DNA of 64,000 nt from Halopseudomonas sp002296055 (GTDB lineage Bacteria; Pseudomonadota; Gammaproteobacteria; Pseudomonadales; Pseudomonadaceae), in the NCBI RefSeq assembly GCF_050876985.1, contig NZ_JBPAPP010000001.1; one strand, written 5' to 3'. The notes beneath the pieces are model-generated. The model was not told the DNA's origin, made no database searches, and saw nothing but the letters and a program-made list of their open reading frames with translations. The translations under genes were made by a program, and so were the position numbers. Positions 35,380 to 44,622 of this stretch are shown here, piece after piece (within the stretch, counting starts at the first letter, position 1; every line of letters starts with the position of its first letter).

Positions 35380-37989
35380 ATGTTGAATCTATCGCGCAGT
35401 GCATTGATCGCTCTGACCGCGCTGCTTGGCGCCTGCGCCAGCAGTCCGCCGCCGGGCCCCAAGCCCAAGCCTGACCTCACGCCTCGGCTGTCTTCCTTGC
35501 CTGCACCGGGGAGGGCCAGCTTTGACTGCAGTGGCGCCTTGCCCGAGGTGCATCGGCAAATCTGCGACAACGATAGCCTCGCGGCCCAAGACAAGGCCTT
35601 GGCCGTGCTGTTGCACAGCCGTCTCGACGAGCTGGATCTGCCGGGTGCGCTGGTTCTGGCAGCCAGTCAGCGACAGTGGCAACTGGCCCGCGCCGGCTAT
35701 TGTGGTCTGGGTAACGACACCGATACGGCGATGATCAGCAACCTCGACGCACAGCGGTGTTTGCAGCGTCTATACCAAGAGCGTACCGAGCAGGTTCGCC
35801 GTTGGCCGATGCCTCAGGCGGCGGGGCGAACCCAACGTCACGCCTGGGCCAGCTACGCCGAGTTTCGCCTGGCGGATGAGCAACGCCCCGGCTTCTGCGG
35901 CCCCATTGCCGCGGCGCTCAATGCTGCGCTGGCTGCCGAAGGCGACCCGAACATCGCTCAGCTGGCCGGCGCCGAGCTGCTGGCTGGCAACCGAGCAGAC
36001 ACCAACGAGGTCAGTCGTAATGGCCATCGTTACCGGGTCGAGCTCTACAACGCAGGCCTGTACGCTGGCTACCAACAACGCGCACGGGGTTTGCTGATTG
36101 GTGAGCGGGTTGTGATGGATCATCGTACCTTGCCGGCCTGGGTCGCCAAGCAGCCCAACTATGGCGGGCGGGCCAACGCATCCTCATCGCAGACCAGCGA
36201 TTACGCCAGTATCGATCTGTTCAGCTATCAAGGTGAAACGCTGGCGCTGGTCAATGAAACCTGGGGTTTCTACTCACCCGCGGCACGGGGTGAGTCTGCT
36301 TACGCGGGCGTGTATGCCCTGGGCGCCGAGTTGCAGCCGTTGTGTTTGATGCAAAGTTACCTGACGCCGCCACGCACCGACACCCTGCGTGGTTTACCCA
36401 CCTTTGCCTTGCTGGACGCAGAGCTGAACAGCCTGGCCGGAGATCCGTTGCCGGGCTATTCCCAGCAAGATCGCCGCGATCTGCACCAGCGTTGGAAGGA
36501 GCGTCAATGGACGTTGCTCAACCTGCCACTGCTGGGTGTGGACGAGTACACGCGCAGCGGCCGCGAAGCTGCCGTTCGCCAGCGCCATGACGCCGCTATG
36601 GATGCCTTCTTTGCCTGGTCGGAGCGCAACCTCAGCAACAAACAGCGTTACCGTCGCATCATGCCGCTGCTGGCACCGGCGCAGCGTGAATTGTCCGGCA
36701 TGTTTATCGAGCAGGGTTTGACCGCAGAGGAAGCCGAGTTGGCAGCAAACCTGCTCTTCCACGAGAGTTTTGCCCGGACCATGGAAAATCTGCAGGTCCC
36801 TGAGCAGCTCCCAGCGGAGCTGGCCGCGCCCTTTGCCCGTTATCAGCCGCGCTATGCCTTTGCGCCAGAGCCGGGCGCACTCGAGCAGGGACGACAGTTT
36901 GCGACGCTGCACAGCGTGCTGCTGAACGGCGCCCCCCTAAATGTGGTGAGCGACTTTATTGCCTACGAAACCGAGGTGCTGGGGCCAGCGCGCGGGCAGG
37001 GCGCCGACGGCGATACTGCATTGATGGCCGCCGTTGCCAGCCCTGACGCCGTCAGCCTGCTACTGCAGCAGGGTTTTGACCCGAACGCCGGCAACGACTG
37101 GGGCAAGACACCACTGATGGTGGCGGCGCAACAGGGGGAAGTGGAGTCTATCCGCCGGCTGCTTGCGGCGGGTGCCAATGTGCACGCTGAAACTCACAGC
37201 GTAACGAACGTTGGTGTGGGAGGGCCGGATCGTCGTGAAGCCGCTGATGGACGCCAGACGGCGTTATTACTAGCCGCGACCAGTGCCAATGAGGCAAGCA
37301 TTCGCAGCCTGATGGAGGCTGGCGCCATGCGGCAAGCCTGGCGCGGTTACGATGAGCAGATTTGCCGCGCGGTGGCAGGTAACACCGAGCTGTCGAGCGG
37401 TCAGCGTGACAGCTTTAAGGCCTCCGAGCTCTGCGCCAGCACCTATGCACCGTTGCCGGTCAGCGCGCAGAAGGCGGTGGATATTCGCGCCGGTGATGAG
37501 CTGCAGGTGCGAGAAGACGGCAAACTTTACCCGGTACGACTGCTTACCCGGCCGGCTACCACGATGTTTGGTCGAGCTACTCAAATGGCGCCAGACGAGT
37601 TGTTGGCAGAGGTGGGCGGCATGGCCGTCAACGTGGCGGTCACGGCTCAACGCCGGGGCAAGGTGCGAGTCTCTGGCCCATTGAATCTGGTGTTTGATGA
37701 CCTGGCGAGTAATACCCCCGAACAGCTGAACTTCATGGTTGCCTACGCGGTAGATGGCACGCCGGTACCGCAAGCCGGTTACCAGGCGCGCCAGGTGCCT
37801 GAGCAGAAAGTGCTGAGCCTGGATTACGACGCTGCGCAGCACAGCGTGGAATCGGCTTGGCGAGCGTTGTACAGTGCGGCCTATACTCAAGGCTTGAAAC
37901 CTGCTCAAAGCGGATATGTCGTAATTGATAACCGCGGCGCTCGTCGTATCAGCTACCAGTTGGTGGTCAGCGACCAATACGAGGAATGA
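35380..37989 (+). CDS. large lipoprotein with LprI-like N-terminus and ankyrin repeats
   Basis: An 869-residue predicted lipoprotein (lipobox LLGAC, C19) starting 15 bases after tonB, so probably in the same operon. Residues ~47-135 look like the Cys-bearing lysozyme-inhibitor LprI/DUF1311 module (FDCSGALPEVHRQICDN ... ARAGYCGLG ... RCLQRLYQERTEQV). Residues ~140-540 are not recognised. Three ankyrin repeats follow at ~544-650 (DGDTALMAAVA, WGKTPLMVAAQQG, DGRQTALLLAAT), and the last ~200 residues form another unrecognised domain. Export of ankyrin repeats to the envelope suggests protein binding in the periplasm. Function unknown; whole-gene call is firm. Confidence 0.82.
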   Translation: MLNLSRSALIALTALLGACASSPPPGPKPKPDLTPRLSSLPAPGRASFDCSGALPEVHRQICDNDSLAAQDKALAVLLHSRLDELDLPGALVLAASQRQWQLARAGYCGLGNDTDTAMISNLDAQRCLQRLYQERTEQVRRWPMPQAAGRTQRHAWASYAEFRLADEQRPGFCGPIAAALNAALAAEGDPNIAQLAGAELLAGNRADTNEVSRNGHRYRVELYNAGLYAGYQQRARGLLIGERVVMDHRTLPAWVAKQPNYGGRANASSSQTSDYASIDLFSYQGETLALVNETWGFYSPAARGESAYAGVYALGAELQPLCLMQSYLTPPRTDTLRGLPTFALLDAELNSLAGDPLPGYSQQDRRDLHQRWKERQWTLLNLPLLGVDEYTRSGREAAVRQRHDAAMDAFFAWSERNLSNKQRYRRIMPLLAPAQRELSGMFIEQGLTAEEAELAANLLFHESFARTMENLQVPEQLPAELAAPFARYQPRYAFAPEPGALEQGRQFATLHSVLLNGAPLNVVSDFIAYETEVLGPARGQGADGDTALMAAVASPDAVSLLLQQGFDPNAGNDWGKTPLMVAAQQGEVESIRRLLAAGANVHAETHSVTNVGVGGPDRREAADGRQTALLLAATSANEASIRSLMEAGAMRQAWRGYDEQICRAVAGNTELSSGQRDSFKASELCASTYAPLPVSAQKAVDIRAGDELQVREDGKLYPVRLLTRPATTMFGRATQMAPDELLAEVGGMAVNVAVTAQRRGKVRVSGPLNLVFDDLASNTPEQLNFMVAYAVDGTPVPQAGYQARQVPEQKVLSLDYDAAQHSVESAWRALYSAAYTQGLKPAQSGYVVIDNRGARRISYQLVVSDQYEE

Positions 37990-38070
37990 GCAGCTGAGGT
38001 GTGTTGAGGATTCGTCTGTGCGCTGCCAGTCAGCGTGCGGTCGAATCGTCAGCAAATGCCAGGATCACAA

Positions 38071-38098
38071 GCCCGGTTTGCACGTGCCGGGCCTTTGT
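38071..38098 (+). terminator. probable terminator after the tonB operon
   Basis: GCCCGG and CCGGGC pair around a ten-base loop and are followed by CTTTGTT. The stem is short but GC-only. Confidence 0.5.
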
Positions 38099-38114
38099 TA
38101 TAAAGGATGTTTGA

Positions 38115-39641
38115 ATGCTGCGAACTCTGCTTCTGGTCGGTGCGGCCAGCGTGATGGTCGGCTGTGCGACAGCGGGCATGACTCACTCCGAGTTGCCGAC
38201 GTACTACCTGCCCAGCGACCCGTCTACCAAGCTCAGCCAGTACGTGGCAAAGCAACGGCCTGCCGATGACAGCGTGTCCGGCTTTGTTCTGCTGCATGAC
38301 GGCGCCGATGCCTTGGCGGCACGCATCAAACTGATCGAAATGGCTGAGAAGAGCCTCGACATCCAGTACTACATCTTCAACACCGATACGACGGGTGGGC
38401 TGGTGACCGAGCACCTGCTCAAGGCCGCCGACCGTGGTGTCCGGGTACGCCTGCTGCTCGATGACGTTGGCGCGGGCCTTGAAGACTTCAAGGTCTCGAC
38501 CATCGATCGCCATCCCAATATTGAAGTGCGTTTGTACAACCCGCTCAGCCTGCGCAACGAGTGGTTGAAGATGTTCAGCAAGTTGGGTGAGTTTGGACGC
38601 ATCAATTATCGGATGCACAACAAACTGATCGTTGCTGACAACCAGGCGTTCATTACCGGTGGACGCAACATTGGCGATGAGTATTTCGCCCTGAGTGATA
38701 TCGACTTCCAGGATGTCGATGTGCTGGGGATCGGGCCGATCAGCCATGACGCCTCAGACAGTTTCGACAACTTCTGGAATAGCGGCATCGCGATTCCTAT
38801 CAGCGTCATGGCTGACGAGTCCAGTGCCGAGGAGCTGAGCGGCATGCGCGCGCGGCTTGGCTCAAGTACCCGCGCCGCCGAGCGCAATCCGTACGTGCAG
38901 GCCGTGGAACAATCGACCTTCCTGACCGGTATGAACAGCGAAACGCTGGATTGGCACTGGGGTAAGGCCACATGGTTTTATGATGACCCCTCCAAGTCTG
39001 ACCCGCACGGCGATGGCAACCAGGTCGCCTTTCTCGGCCGGGCATTGGTCGAGCCAATCAAGCAGGCAGAGGAGGAGTTGTTGCTGACCTCCGCCTACTT
39101 TGTGCCACGTGATGCTGGTGAGCGTTTGCTGCTTGGCCTGGTCGAACGAGGTGTGGACGTCTCGGTACTCACCAACTCACTGGCCACCACCGACGTTTTG
39201 GCAGTGCACAGCGGTTATGCCAAGTCTCGCGAACCGTTGCTTGAGGGTGGGGTGAATATGTGGGAGCTGCGGCCGATTGCTGGCCAGCAGGAGCGTGCAA
39301 GCCCCTTCCTGGGCGAATCGCTGGCCAGTCTGCACGCCAAGACCTTTGTGTTTGATCGCAAGTCAGCCTTTATTGGTTCGGTCAACCTGGACCCGCGCTC
39401 CATCAAGCTGAATACCGAGGTTGGAGTGCTGATCGAAAACGAGGCTTTAGCGCAGGAGATGGTAGAGCTGTTCGAGCGCTGGACCTCTGAGGATTACGCC
39501 TTTGCCCTGAGCCTGAATGATGACGGCAGTATGCGCTGGAGCGCCGAGGGTGAGACGTGGGAGAGCGAGCCTGACGTCAGTCGTTTTCGCCGGTTCATGA
39601 GCTGGACGCTGGGGTGGTTGCCGATTGCCGGCCAGCTGTAA
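38115..39641 (+). CDS. phospholipase D family lipoprotein (cardiolipin-synthase C-like)
   Basis: A 508-residue exported phospholipase-D enzyme with two HKD motifs: HNK at 168-170 in RMHNKLIVADNQAFITGG and HAK at 407-409 in SLHAKTFVFDRKSAFIGS. The N-terminus (LLLVGAASVMVGC) looks like a lipobox with Met at -3, so it may be lipid-anchored in the periplasm. Arrangement and length resemble ClsC and related periplasmic PLD proteins rather than ClsA. AAGGA supports the ATG. Confidence 0.9.
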   Translation: MLRTLLLVGAASVMVGCATAGMTHSELPTYYLPSDPSTKLSQYVAKQRPADDSVSGFVLLHDGADALAARIKLIEMAEKSLDIQYYIFNTDTTGGLVTEHLLKAADRGVRVRLLLDDVGAGLEDFKVSTIDRHPNIEVRLYNPLSLRNEWLKMFSKLGEFGRINYRMHNKLIVADNQAFITGGRNIGDEYFALSDIDFQDVDVLGIGPISHDASDSFDNFWNSGIAIPISVMADESSAEELSGMRARLGSSTRAAERNPYVQAVEQSTFLTGMNSETLDWHWGKATWFYDDPSKSDPHGDGNQVAFLGRALVEPIKQAEEELLLTSAYFVPRDAGERLLLGLVERGVDVSVLTNSLATTDVLAVHSGYAKSREPLLEGGVNMWELRPIAGQQERASPFLGESLASLHAKTFVFDRKSAFIGSVNLDPRSIKLNTEVGVLIENEALAQEMVELFERWTSEDYAFALSLNDDGSMRWSAEGETWESEPDVSRFRRFMSWTLGWLPIAGQL

Positions 39642-39659
39642 CGCTGGCCGACTCGAGGC

Positions 39660-40019
39660 TCAGGCGCGCCAGCCGGACAGCGCCTCAAGGTAAACCCGTG
39701 CGTGGCGCTGCACTGCGTCTGGGTCACCCAGCTCGATGGCCTGGTGCAGCGACTCCAGCGGCTCGGCCACCCGGACCCAGGCACCGCCCAGGGCCAGCAG
39801 GTCGCTTTCTAGCTGGTAGCTCAGTTCTTCGAGTTGAGTGAGGGCCTGTTGGTCCACCGGCTGCTGCAGCATTTGCTCCAGTACGCGGCTGTGGTCATGC
39901 AGCTGTAGCACAGCACTTTGGCGGGGCAACAGGCTCTGGGTGGTGGAGTGTTGAGTTGCCAGAATGGCAGGGCTCATCATGCTGACGGTCAAGCTGACGG
40001 GGACCAGATAGACTTTCAT
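39660..40019 (-). CDS. small exported protein of unknown function (DUF6746-like)
   Basis: A 119-residue protein with a signal peptide (MKVYLVPVSLTVSMMSPAIL, cleaved near ILA-TQ) and a mostly helical mature part. It resembles small periplasmic proteins grouped under DUF6746, though I cannot confirm this. GAGAG four bases before the ATG at 40019 sets the start. Its promoter carries a Fur-like site just after the -10 box, so iron control is likely. Function unknown. Confidence 0.7.
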   Translation of the reverse strand: MKVYLVPVSLTVSMMSPAILATQHSTTQSLLPRQSAVLQLHDHSRVLEQMLQQPVDQQALTQLEELSYQLESDLLALGGAWVRVAEPLESLHQAIELGDPDAVQRHARVYLEALSGWRA

Positions 40020-40034
40020 TGCACTCTCGCAAAC

Positions 40035-40080
40035 GATAATCAAACTCATTTGAGTGTAGCTATCGTGTCGGTGAATGCAA
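40035..40080 (-). promoter_or_regulatory. promoter with Fur-box-like site
   Basis: Reading leftward, TTGCAT (complement of 40075-40080) and TACACT (complement of 40053-40058) are spaced by 16 bases. Directly downstream, 40035-40053 matches the 19-bp Fur consensus at 13 positions, including the full GATAAT half and CATT of the other. Binding there would cover the transcription start. Confidence 0.5.
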
Positions 40081-40124
40081 GCCCTTTCTTTTTGTAATGA
40101 CAAACGGCAAATGTACTCTGCTGG

Positions 40125-41567
40125 TTACAGCAAAGGGCTCAAAAAGAACATGCCGCGCTCGAGCACCCGCGCAGCGCGAGAGCGCTGTTTCCAGCGCTCC
40201 AGCTCTAGTGGGGTGCTATCGCGAAGGTAGCCATCAAGCAGCCCGCGAATGCTGGCACAGCCCTCTGGTGAGAACAGTGCCAGGGTCAGTTCAAAATTGA
40301 GCTGCAGGCTGCGGATATCCAGGTTTACGCTGCCGACCAGCGCAAGCTGATCGTCCATCAGCATGGCTTTGGTATGCAGCAGGCCGCCGGCGAACAGGTA
40401 GATCTCGCCACCAGATTCGAGCAGCCGCTCAAAGTACGCGCGGCTGGCCCAGCTCACCATGCGCGAGTCATTCCGCTGGGGCACCAGTACACGGACGCGG
40501 ACACCGCGCCGCGCCGCTTGGCACAGCGCGTCAAAGATGGCTTCTGATGGTACGAAGTAGGGCGTGCTGATGGTGATGCTGTCGTTGGCGCGATAGATGC
40601 TGGAGAGCACCCCCTGACCGATCAGGTCTTCCCCGGTGCCCGGCCCCGACGGCAACACCGAGAGCCAGTTATCGCAGGCCGGCGGGTTCTCCGGCGCAGG
40701 CGCGAGCCGCCGAAGGCCGGTTTCAAGCTCCCAGTCCCACGCGAAGACCTTGTTCAACCCATGGGCTGCTGGTCCTTCCACGCGCAGCATGACATCGATC
40801 CACTGACCTACCTTGGCTTCCTTCTTGAAGTAGCGGGGGTCGGCAATGTTCATGGAGCCGCTATAGGCAACCTTGCCGTCAATGACGACCAGCTTGCGGT
40901 GCAGGCGCAGGTCGATACGCTGTGCCAGCGCCCGCAGCAAGCGCACCGGCAGTGCTGGCACCACTTCGATACCCGCATCAATCAGGCGTTTGCGCCAGGG
41001 AGAGCGGAAAAACGGACGGCTACCGGCGTGGTCGATCAGCAGAGATACTTTGACGCCACGCGCCGCGGCGGCAATCAGTGCTTCGGACAGGGTGTCTACC
41101 CGGCCACCGGGAAACCAGATGTAGGTTTCCAGGTGAATGCTCTGTTGCGCGCTGGCGACATCTTGGCACAACCGAGTGAAAATCTGTTCAGGGTTGTCCA
41201 GGAGTTCCAATTGTTGATAGCCCAGCGCTCCTTGTCCCAGGCGCTGCTGCAGCATTTGGTGAATACCCTGCACCAGAGAGCCGCGAGGCAGCGAGCCAAC
41301 AGGGGCGTGAAAGTCCTCTGCGATGCTGTCGAGAAAGGGCTCTACCATGGCTTCGGCACGTCGAGCGCGCTGACGGCCAAGGTTCAACTCGCCCAGCATC
41401 AGGTAAAGGGCGGCGCCGAGCACCGGCAGAATATAGATAACCAGCAGCCAGGACAGGGTGACACTAACAGGCGTGCGTTTGGCCAGCACACGTAAGGTGA
41501 CCGCCGCAGTAAAAAGCCAGTAGAGTACGAGCAGGGCGATGCCCAGGATGTGTTCGAAATAGTCCAT
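40125..41567 (-). CDS. clsA: cardiolipin synthase A
   Basis: ClsA joins two phosphatidylglycerols into cardiolipin in the inner membrane. The 480-residue protein starts with two membrane helices (LGIALLVLYWLFTAAVTLRVL; SWLLVIYILPVLGAALYLML), the GELNLGRQRA turn, and two HKD motifs (H223/K225 and H398/K400), ending in the FFLSPLL tail as in E. coli ClsA. I chose the ATG at 41567; a GTG at 41603 would add 12 residues and neither has a clear ribosome site. Divergent from the channel gene. Confidence 0.94.
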   Translation of the reverse strand: MDYFEHILGIALLVLYWLFTAAVTLRVLAKRTPVSVTLSWLLVIYILPVLGAALYLMLGELNLGRQRARRAEAMVEPFLDSIAEDFHAPVGSLPRGSLVQGIHQMLQQRLGQGALGYQQLELLDNPEQIFTRLCQDVASAQQSIHLETYIWFPGGRVDTLSEALIAAAARGVKVSLLIDHAGSRPFFRSPWRKRLIDAGIEVVPALPVRLLRALAQRIDLRLHRKLVVIDGKVAYSGSMNIADPRYFKKEAKVGQWIDVMLRVEGPAAHGLNKVFAWDWELETGLRRLAPAPENPPACDNWLSVLPSGPGTGEDLIGQGVLSSIYRANDSITISTPYFVPSEAIFDALCQAARRGVRVRVLVPQRNDSRMVSWASRAYFERLLESGGEIYLFAGGLLHTKAMLMDDQLALVGSVNLDIRSLQLNFELTLALFSPEGCASIRGLLDGYLRDSTPLELERWKQRSRAARVLERGMFFLSPLL

Positions 41568-41657
41568 GAGAGTGAACAGAACGGCGCCGGCTGAGTCGAA
41601 CACGCAATCTAGCAGGAAATCCCACCGTTAAGAAATCGCCAGCGAGACCCAAACCCC

Positions 41658-43607
41658 ATGTTGCCATTTTCCTTCGTTGATCGACTGCGTTATCTGGTCG
41701 AGCGCCAGTTCATCAAAGGCGCGCATTATCAGTTGCTGGTGGTCGCCGCCTTCATTGCGTTGATCTCGCTGGTCGGCGGTTGGCTGGTGTGGCCCAGCAG
41801 CGGCGAGGGTACGCTGGCTGACTCGGTCTGGTGGGCGTTTTTGCGACTGACCGACCCGGGTTACCTGGGCGATGACGAGGGCACCTGGCGGCGCATTGTA
41901 TCCACCGTCCTGACGTTGAGCGGGTACGTTGTCTTTCTTGGTGCCCTGGTCGCCATTATGACCCGTTGGTTGATCGCGATGATGGTCAAACTGGAACAGG
42001 GGCTTACCCCGGTTACCGTGACCGACCACATTGTGATTCTGGGCTGGACCAACCGCACCATCCCGCTGGTACAGGAAATTCTCGACGTGAACGGCGGCAT
42101 CCAGCGCCTGCTGAAAGCGCGCCTGACCAAGCGCCTGCGGCTGGTGATCCTGGCCGAAGAGGTGACTGCAGAGCACGTGCATGAGTTGCGCGCCATTCCC
42201 CTGATTCGGCGCAACATGAGCAACATTATTCTGCGCTCCGGCACGGCTCTGCAGCCTGAAGACCTGGATCGCGCCGCCTGCCTGCAAGCCGCAGTTGTGT
42301 TGATTCCGGGGCGCATGCAAACCGCCGGTGGCCTGGTCAGCAGCGATGTGGAAACCATCAAGGCCCTGTTGACGCTACAGGCGCAGGCCCAGCAGCGGGG
42401 CGTTACACCCCCTTACGTCGTGGCAGAAGTGGATGACCGCCGCAAGCTAACCGTTATGCAGCGCGCCTATTCCGGCCCGTTGGAGGTGCTGGCCAGTGAC
42501 GCACTGGTCAGCCGTTTGTTTGCCCAGTCAATCATCCATCCAGGGCTGCCAGAGCTGTTTGGCGAAGTGCTGACGGTGTACGACGGCAACGAGTTCTACA
42601 TCCGCTCGACCGATAACTGCGTGGGCATGACGCTGGCCGATATTGGTAGCCGCGCGCCGGAGGCGATTGTCTGTGGCCTGATGCGGCCCGATGGTGGCAG
42701 CTGGCAGACCTGGCTCAACGCGCCAAGCGACGAGGTCATCCAGGCCGGTGACAAGGTCGTCATGCTGGCTCGGGACTATGCCCATGCCGAACCGCTGGCG
42801 GAGTCCAGCACCCCCTTGCGCCCGCTGCAACGCCCGGCGGTCAGCCCGCAGCGCCAAACAGGTGGTTTGAAGCGGTTGCTGATTCTTGGCTGGAGCCGAC
42901 GCGTGCCCGCCTTGATTCATGAGTTGTCCGGCTACGGCGACTTTCGGTTTGATGTGCACATGGTGTCGGTGCTCGACCCGGCAGAGCGCATAGCCGCTAT
43001 ACAGGCCTACAGCCCGGATACTGGCCGAGTGGAGTGTCATCACGTGCAGGCTGACTATATGGTGGAAGGGGCCCTGCGCGGCCTGATAGAGCAGCGGTTC
43101 GACTCTATCTTGCTGATCTCGTCAGATCGATTGGAGTCCGGCGAAGAGGCTGACGCCCGCGCCATGGTCGGTTATCTGATTGTTGACGAGCTGCTGCGCG
43201 AACGTACCCAGCGCCCGCAATTGCTGCTGGAATTGAGTGACCCTGCCAACGAAGCGCTAGTGGTGCGCAAACGCGGAGAAACCATTGTTGGGCCAACCAT
43301 TCTTAGCCACCTGATGGCGCAGATAGCCCAGCGGCGTGAGCTGGGACTGATGTTTGAGCACCTGCTCACAACCGGTGGCCCCGAGCTGGTCTTCCGGGAC
43401 GTGCAGGATTACCCGATGCAGAGTGTTACGACCTTTGCGGATCTTGAGGCGGTGATCGCACTGCAAGGCGACACCGCACTGGGGATTTACCGGGCCAAGG
43501 CTGATACCGAAGGCCGGCGCCTGCAGCTCAACCCTGCACGGGACAAGCCGCTGCGCCTGGGCGAGGGCGACCAGTTGGTGGTGCTGGCAACCTTGGAAAG
43601 CGACTGA
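41658..43607 (+). CDS. CASTOR/POLLUX-like ion channel with RCK/TrkA-N domains
   Basis: A 649-residue membrane protein. Two helices (about 25-47 and 76-105) flank a pore loop reading WWAFLRLTDPGYLGDDEG, which lacks the TVGYG potassium filter. Two TrkA-N/RCK-like Rossmann domains follow (VIVLG-type VILGWTNRTIPLVQEIL at ~132 and LLILGWSRRVPALIHEL at ~411), each with a further RCK_C-type stretch. This layout matches plant CASTOR/POLLUX and their bacterial relatives, which are calcium-gated or nucleotide-linked cation channels. Ion selectivity here cannot be inferred. Confidence 0.82.
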   Translation: MLPFSFVDRLRYLVERQFIKGAHYQLLVVAAFIALISLVGGWLVWPSSGEGTLADSVWWAFLRLTDPGYLGDDEGTWRRIVSTVLTLSGYVVFLGALVAIMTRWLIAMMVKLEQGLTPVTVTDHIVILGWTNRTIPLVQEILDVNGGIQRLLKARLTKRLRLVILAEEVTAEHVHELRAIPLIRRNMSNIILRSGTALQPEDLDRAACLQAAVVLIPGRMQTAGGLVSSDVETIKALLTLQAQAQQRGVTPPYVVAEVDDRRKLTVMQRAYSGPLEVLASDALVSRLFAQSIIHPGLPELFGEVLTVYDGNEFYIRSTDNCVGMTLADIGSRAPEAIVCGLMRPDGGSWQTWLNAPSDEVIQAGDKVVMLARDYAHAEPLAESSTPLRPLQRPAVSPQRQTGGLKRLLILGWSRRVPALIHELSGYGDFRFDVHMVSVLDPAERIAAIQAYSPDTGRVECHHVQADYMVEGALRGLIEQRFDSILLISSDRLESGEEADARAMVGYLIVDELLRERTQRPQLLLELSDPANEALVVRKRGETIVGPTILSHLMAQIAQRRELGLMFEHLLTTGGPELVFRDVQDYPMQSVTTFADLEAVIALQGDTALGIYRAKADTEGRRLQLNPARDKPLRLGEGDQLVVLATLESD

Positions 43608-43613
43608 GCAGCT

Positions 43614-43940
43614 TTACAGGCAGTTGTCGGGCTTGGGCAAGCCCGCCAGCTTGCTGCCCAATTTGGCCGGGCTGCCCGGAAACAGCCCGAGCAGATACAT
43701 ACTAGTGCCCTTGTCCTTGCCCAACTGCTGTCCAACGTACTTCACCAAAGGGCGCATGGCAGGGGAGAGCTGGTAGGTCTGATAGAAGCTGCGTAGCAGA
43801 TGAATGACCTCCATGTGCGCGGGTGTCAACTCGATGCCCTCGCGACGCGCCAGCTCTGCTGCAACGGCTTCGCTCCAGTCATCCAGAGACTGCAGAAAAC
43901 CTTCCTTGTCCAACGCGATGGCGCGCCCGTTTACTTGCAT
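43614..43940 (-). CDS. tusE: TusE/DsrC-family sulfur carrier
   Basis: TusE accepts persulfide sulfur from the TusBCD complex and hands it to MnmA for 2-thiolation of U34 in tRNA. The 108-residue protein has the DsrC fold signature and the essential penultimate cysteine C107 in KPDNCL. The second DsrC cysteine, ten residues earlier, is absent (Leu/Gly region), which marks TusE rather than sulfite-reductase DsrC. Eight bases after tusB, last gene of tusDCBE. Confidence 0.95.
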   Translation of the reverse strand: MQVNGRAIALDKEGFLQSLDDWSEAVAAELARREGIELTPAHMEVIHLLRSFYQTYQLSPAMRPLVKYVGQQLGKDKGTSMYLLGLFPGSPAKLGSKLAGLPKPDNCL

Positions 43941-43948
43941 TGACTGAC

Positions 43949-44260
43949 TCACCAACTGAGCACCTTGTCGTGACTGATGCACAGCTCGACCATCTGCGCG
44001 TAGTCGATGAGCATCACTCTGCGCGGCAAATCATCGATTGGCAGGCCGCGGGCCTGGATATCACTTTCCAGCGCGTAGAGGCCAACACTGCCCGGTAACA
44101 GCTGCATGGCGTTGGCTGAGCTGGTGCGCGGTAGTAGGGCATAGACTGCATCCTCGATCAGCAACAGCCCCTGATGGGGCCCCATAACACGCAGGCTGCT
44201 GGCGAAGTGCGTATCGTCCTGTGGCGCGTGACGCAAGATATGCAGCATTGTCGTGCTCAT
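43949..44260 (-). CDS. tusB: sulfurtransferase complex subunit TusB
   Basis: A 103-residue DsrH-like subunit of the TusBCD heterohexamer. It starts MSTTMLHILRHAP and has LLLIEDAVYALLP as in the family. It overlaps tusC (ATGA), so translation is coupled. Either the first ATG or the ATG four codons on could be the true start. Confidence 0.93.
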   Translation of the reverse strand: MSTTMLHILRHAPQDDTHFASSLRVMGPHQGLLLIEDAVYALLPRTSSANAMQLLPGSVGLYALESDIQARGLPIDDLPRRVMLIDYAQMVELCISHDKVLSW

Positions 44261-44622
44261 AGCGTCACCACCTGATCATGATGGTCCAGCAGGCTTGCGA
44301 TCTCCGCGCCGTCTACCGCCTTGGCGGTCAGCAGAAAACGACCGGGTTGCAGCCCGCGCTCCCCCAACGAGTGATGGCAGACGTAGATATCCTCAACGCC
44401 GAACATCGGCAGGGCCTGCAGGTTGGCGGCCAGCGGTTTCTGTTCAATCAGTGCCGATTCCTGCCCAGGCAACAACTGCAACACCCCTGCATCCATAAAC
44501 AGCATGCTGACGGGGACACCAAAAGCAGCAGCAGCCAAGGCCAGGTCCAACGCTTCGCGCGCCGCGACGGCAGTAGGAGGCTGGCGGCTGATGACCAGCA
44601 GACTTTTTAGTTCAGGTACCAA
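44257..44622 (-). CDS. tusC: sulfurtransferase complex subunit TusC
   Basis: A 121-residue DsrF-like subunit of TusBCD. KSLLVISRQPP and LDLALAAAAFGVPVSMLFMDAGVLQLL match the family. The only fitting start is a TTG at 44622, which overlaps the tusD 3' end by 11 bases and has no clear ribosome site; translation probably depends on tusD. Confidence 0.93.
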   Translation of the reverse strand: MVPELKSLLVISRQPPTAVAAREALDLALAAAAFGVPVSMLFMDAGVLQLLPGQESALIEQKPLAANLQALPMFGVEDIYVCHHSLGERGLQPGRFLLTAKAVDGAEIASLLDHHDQVVTL

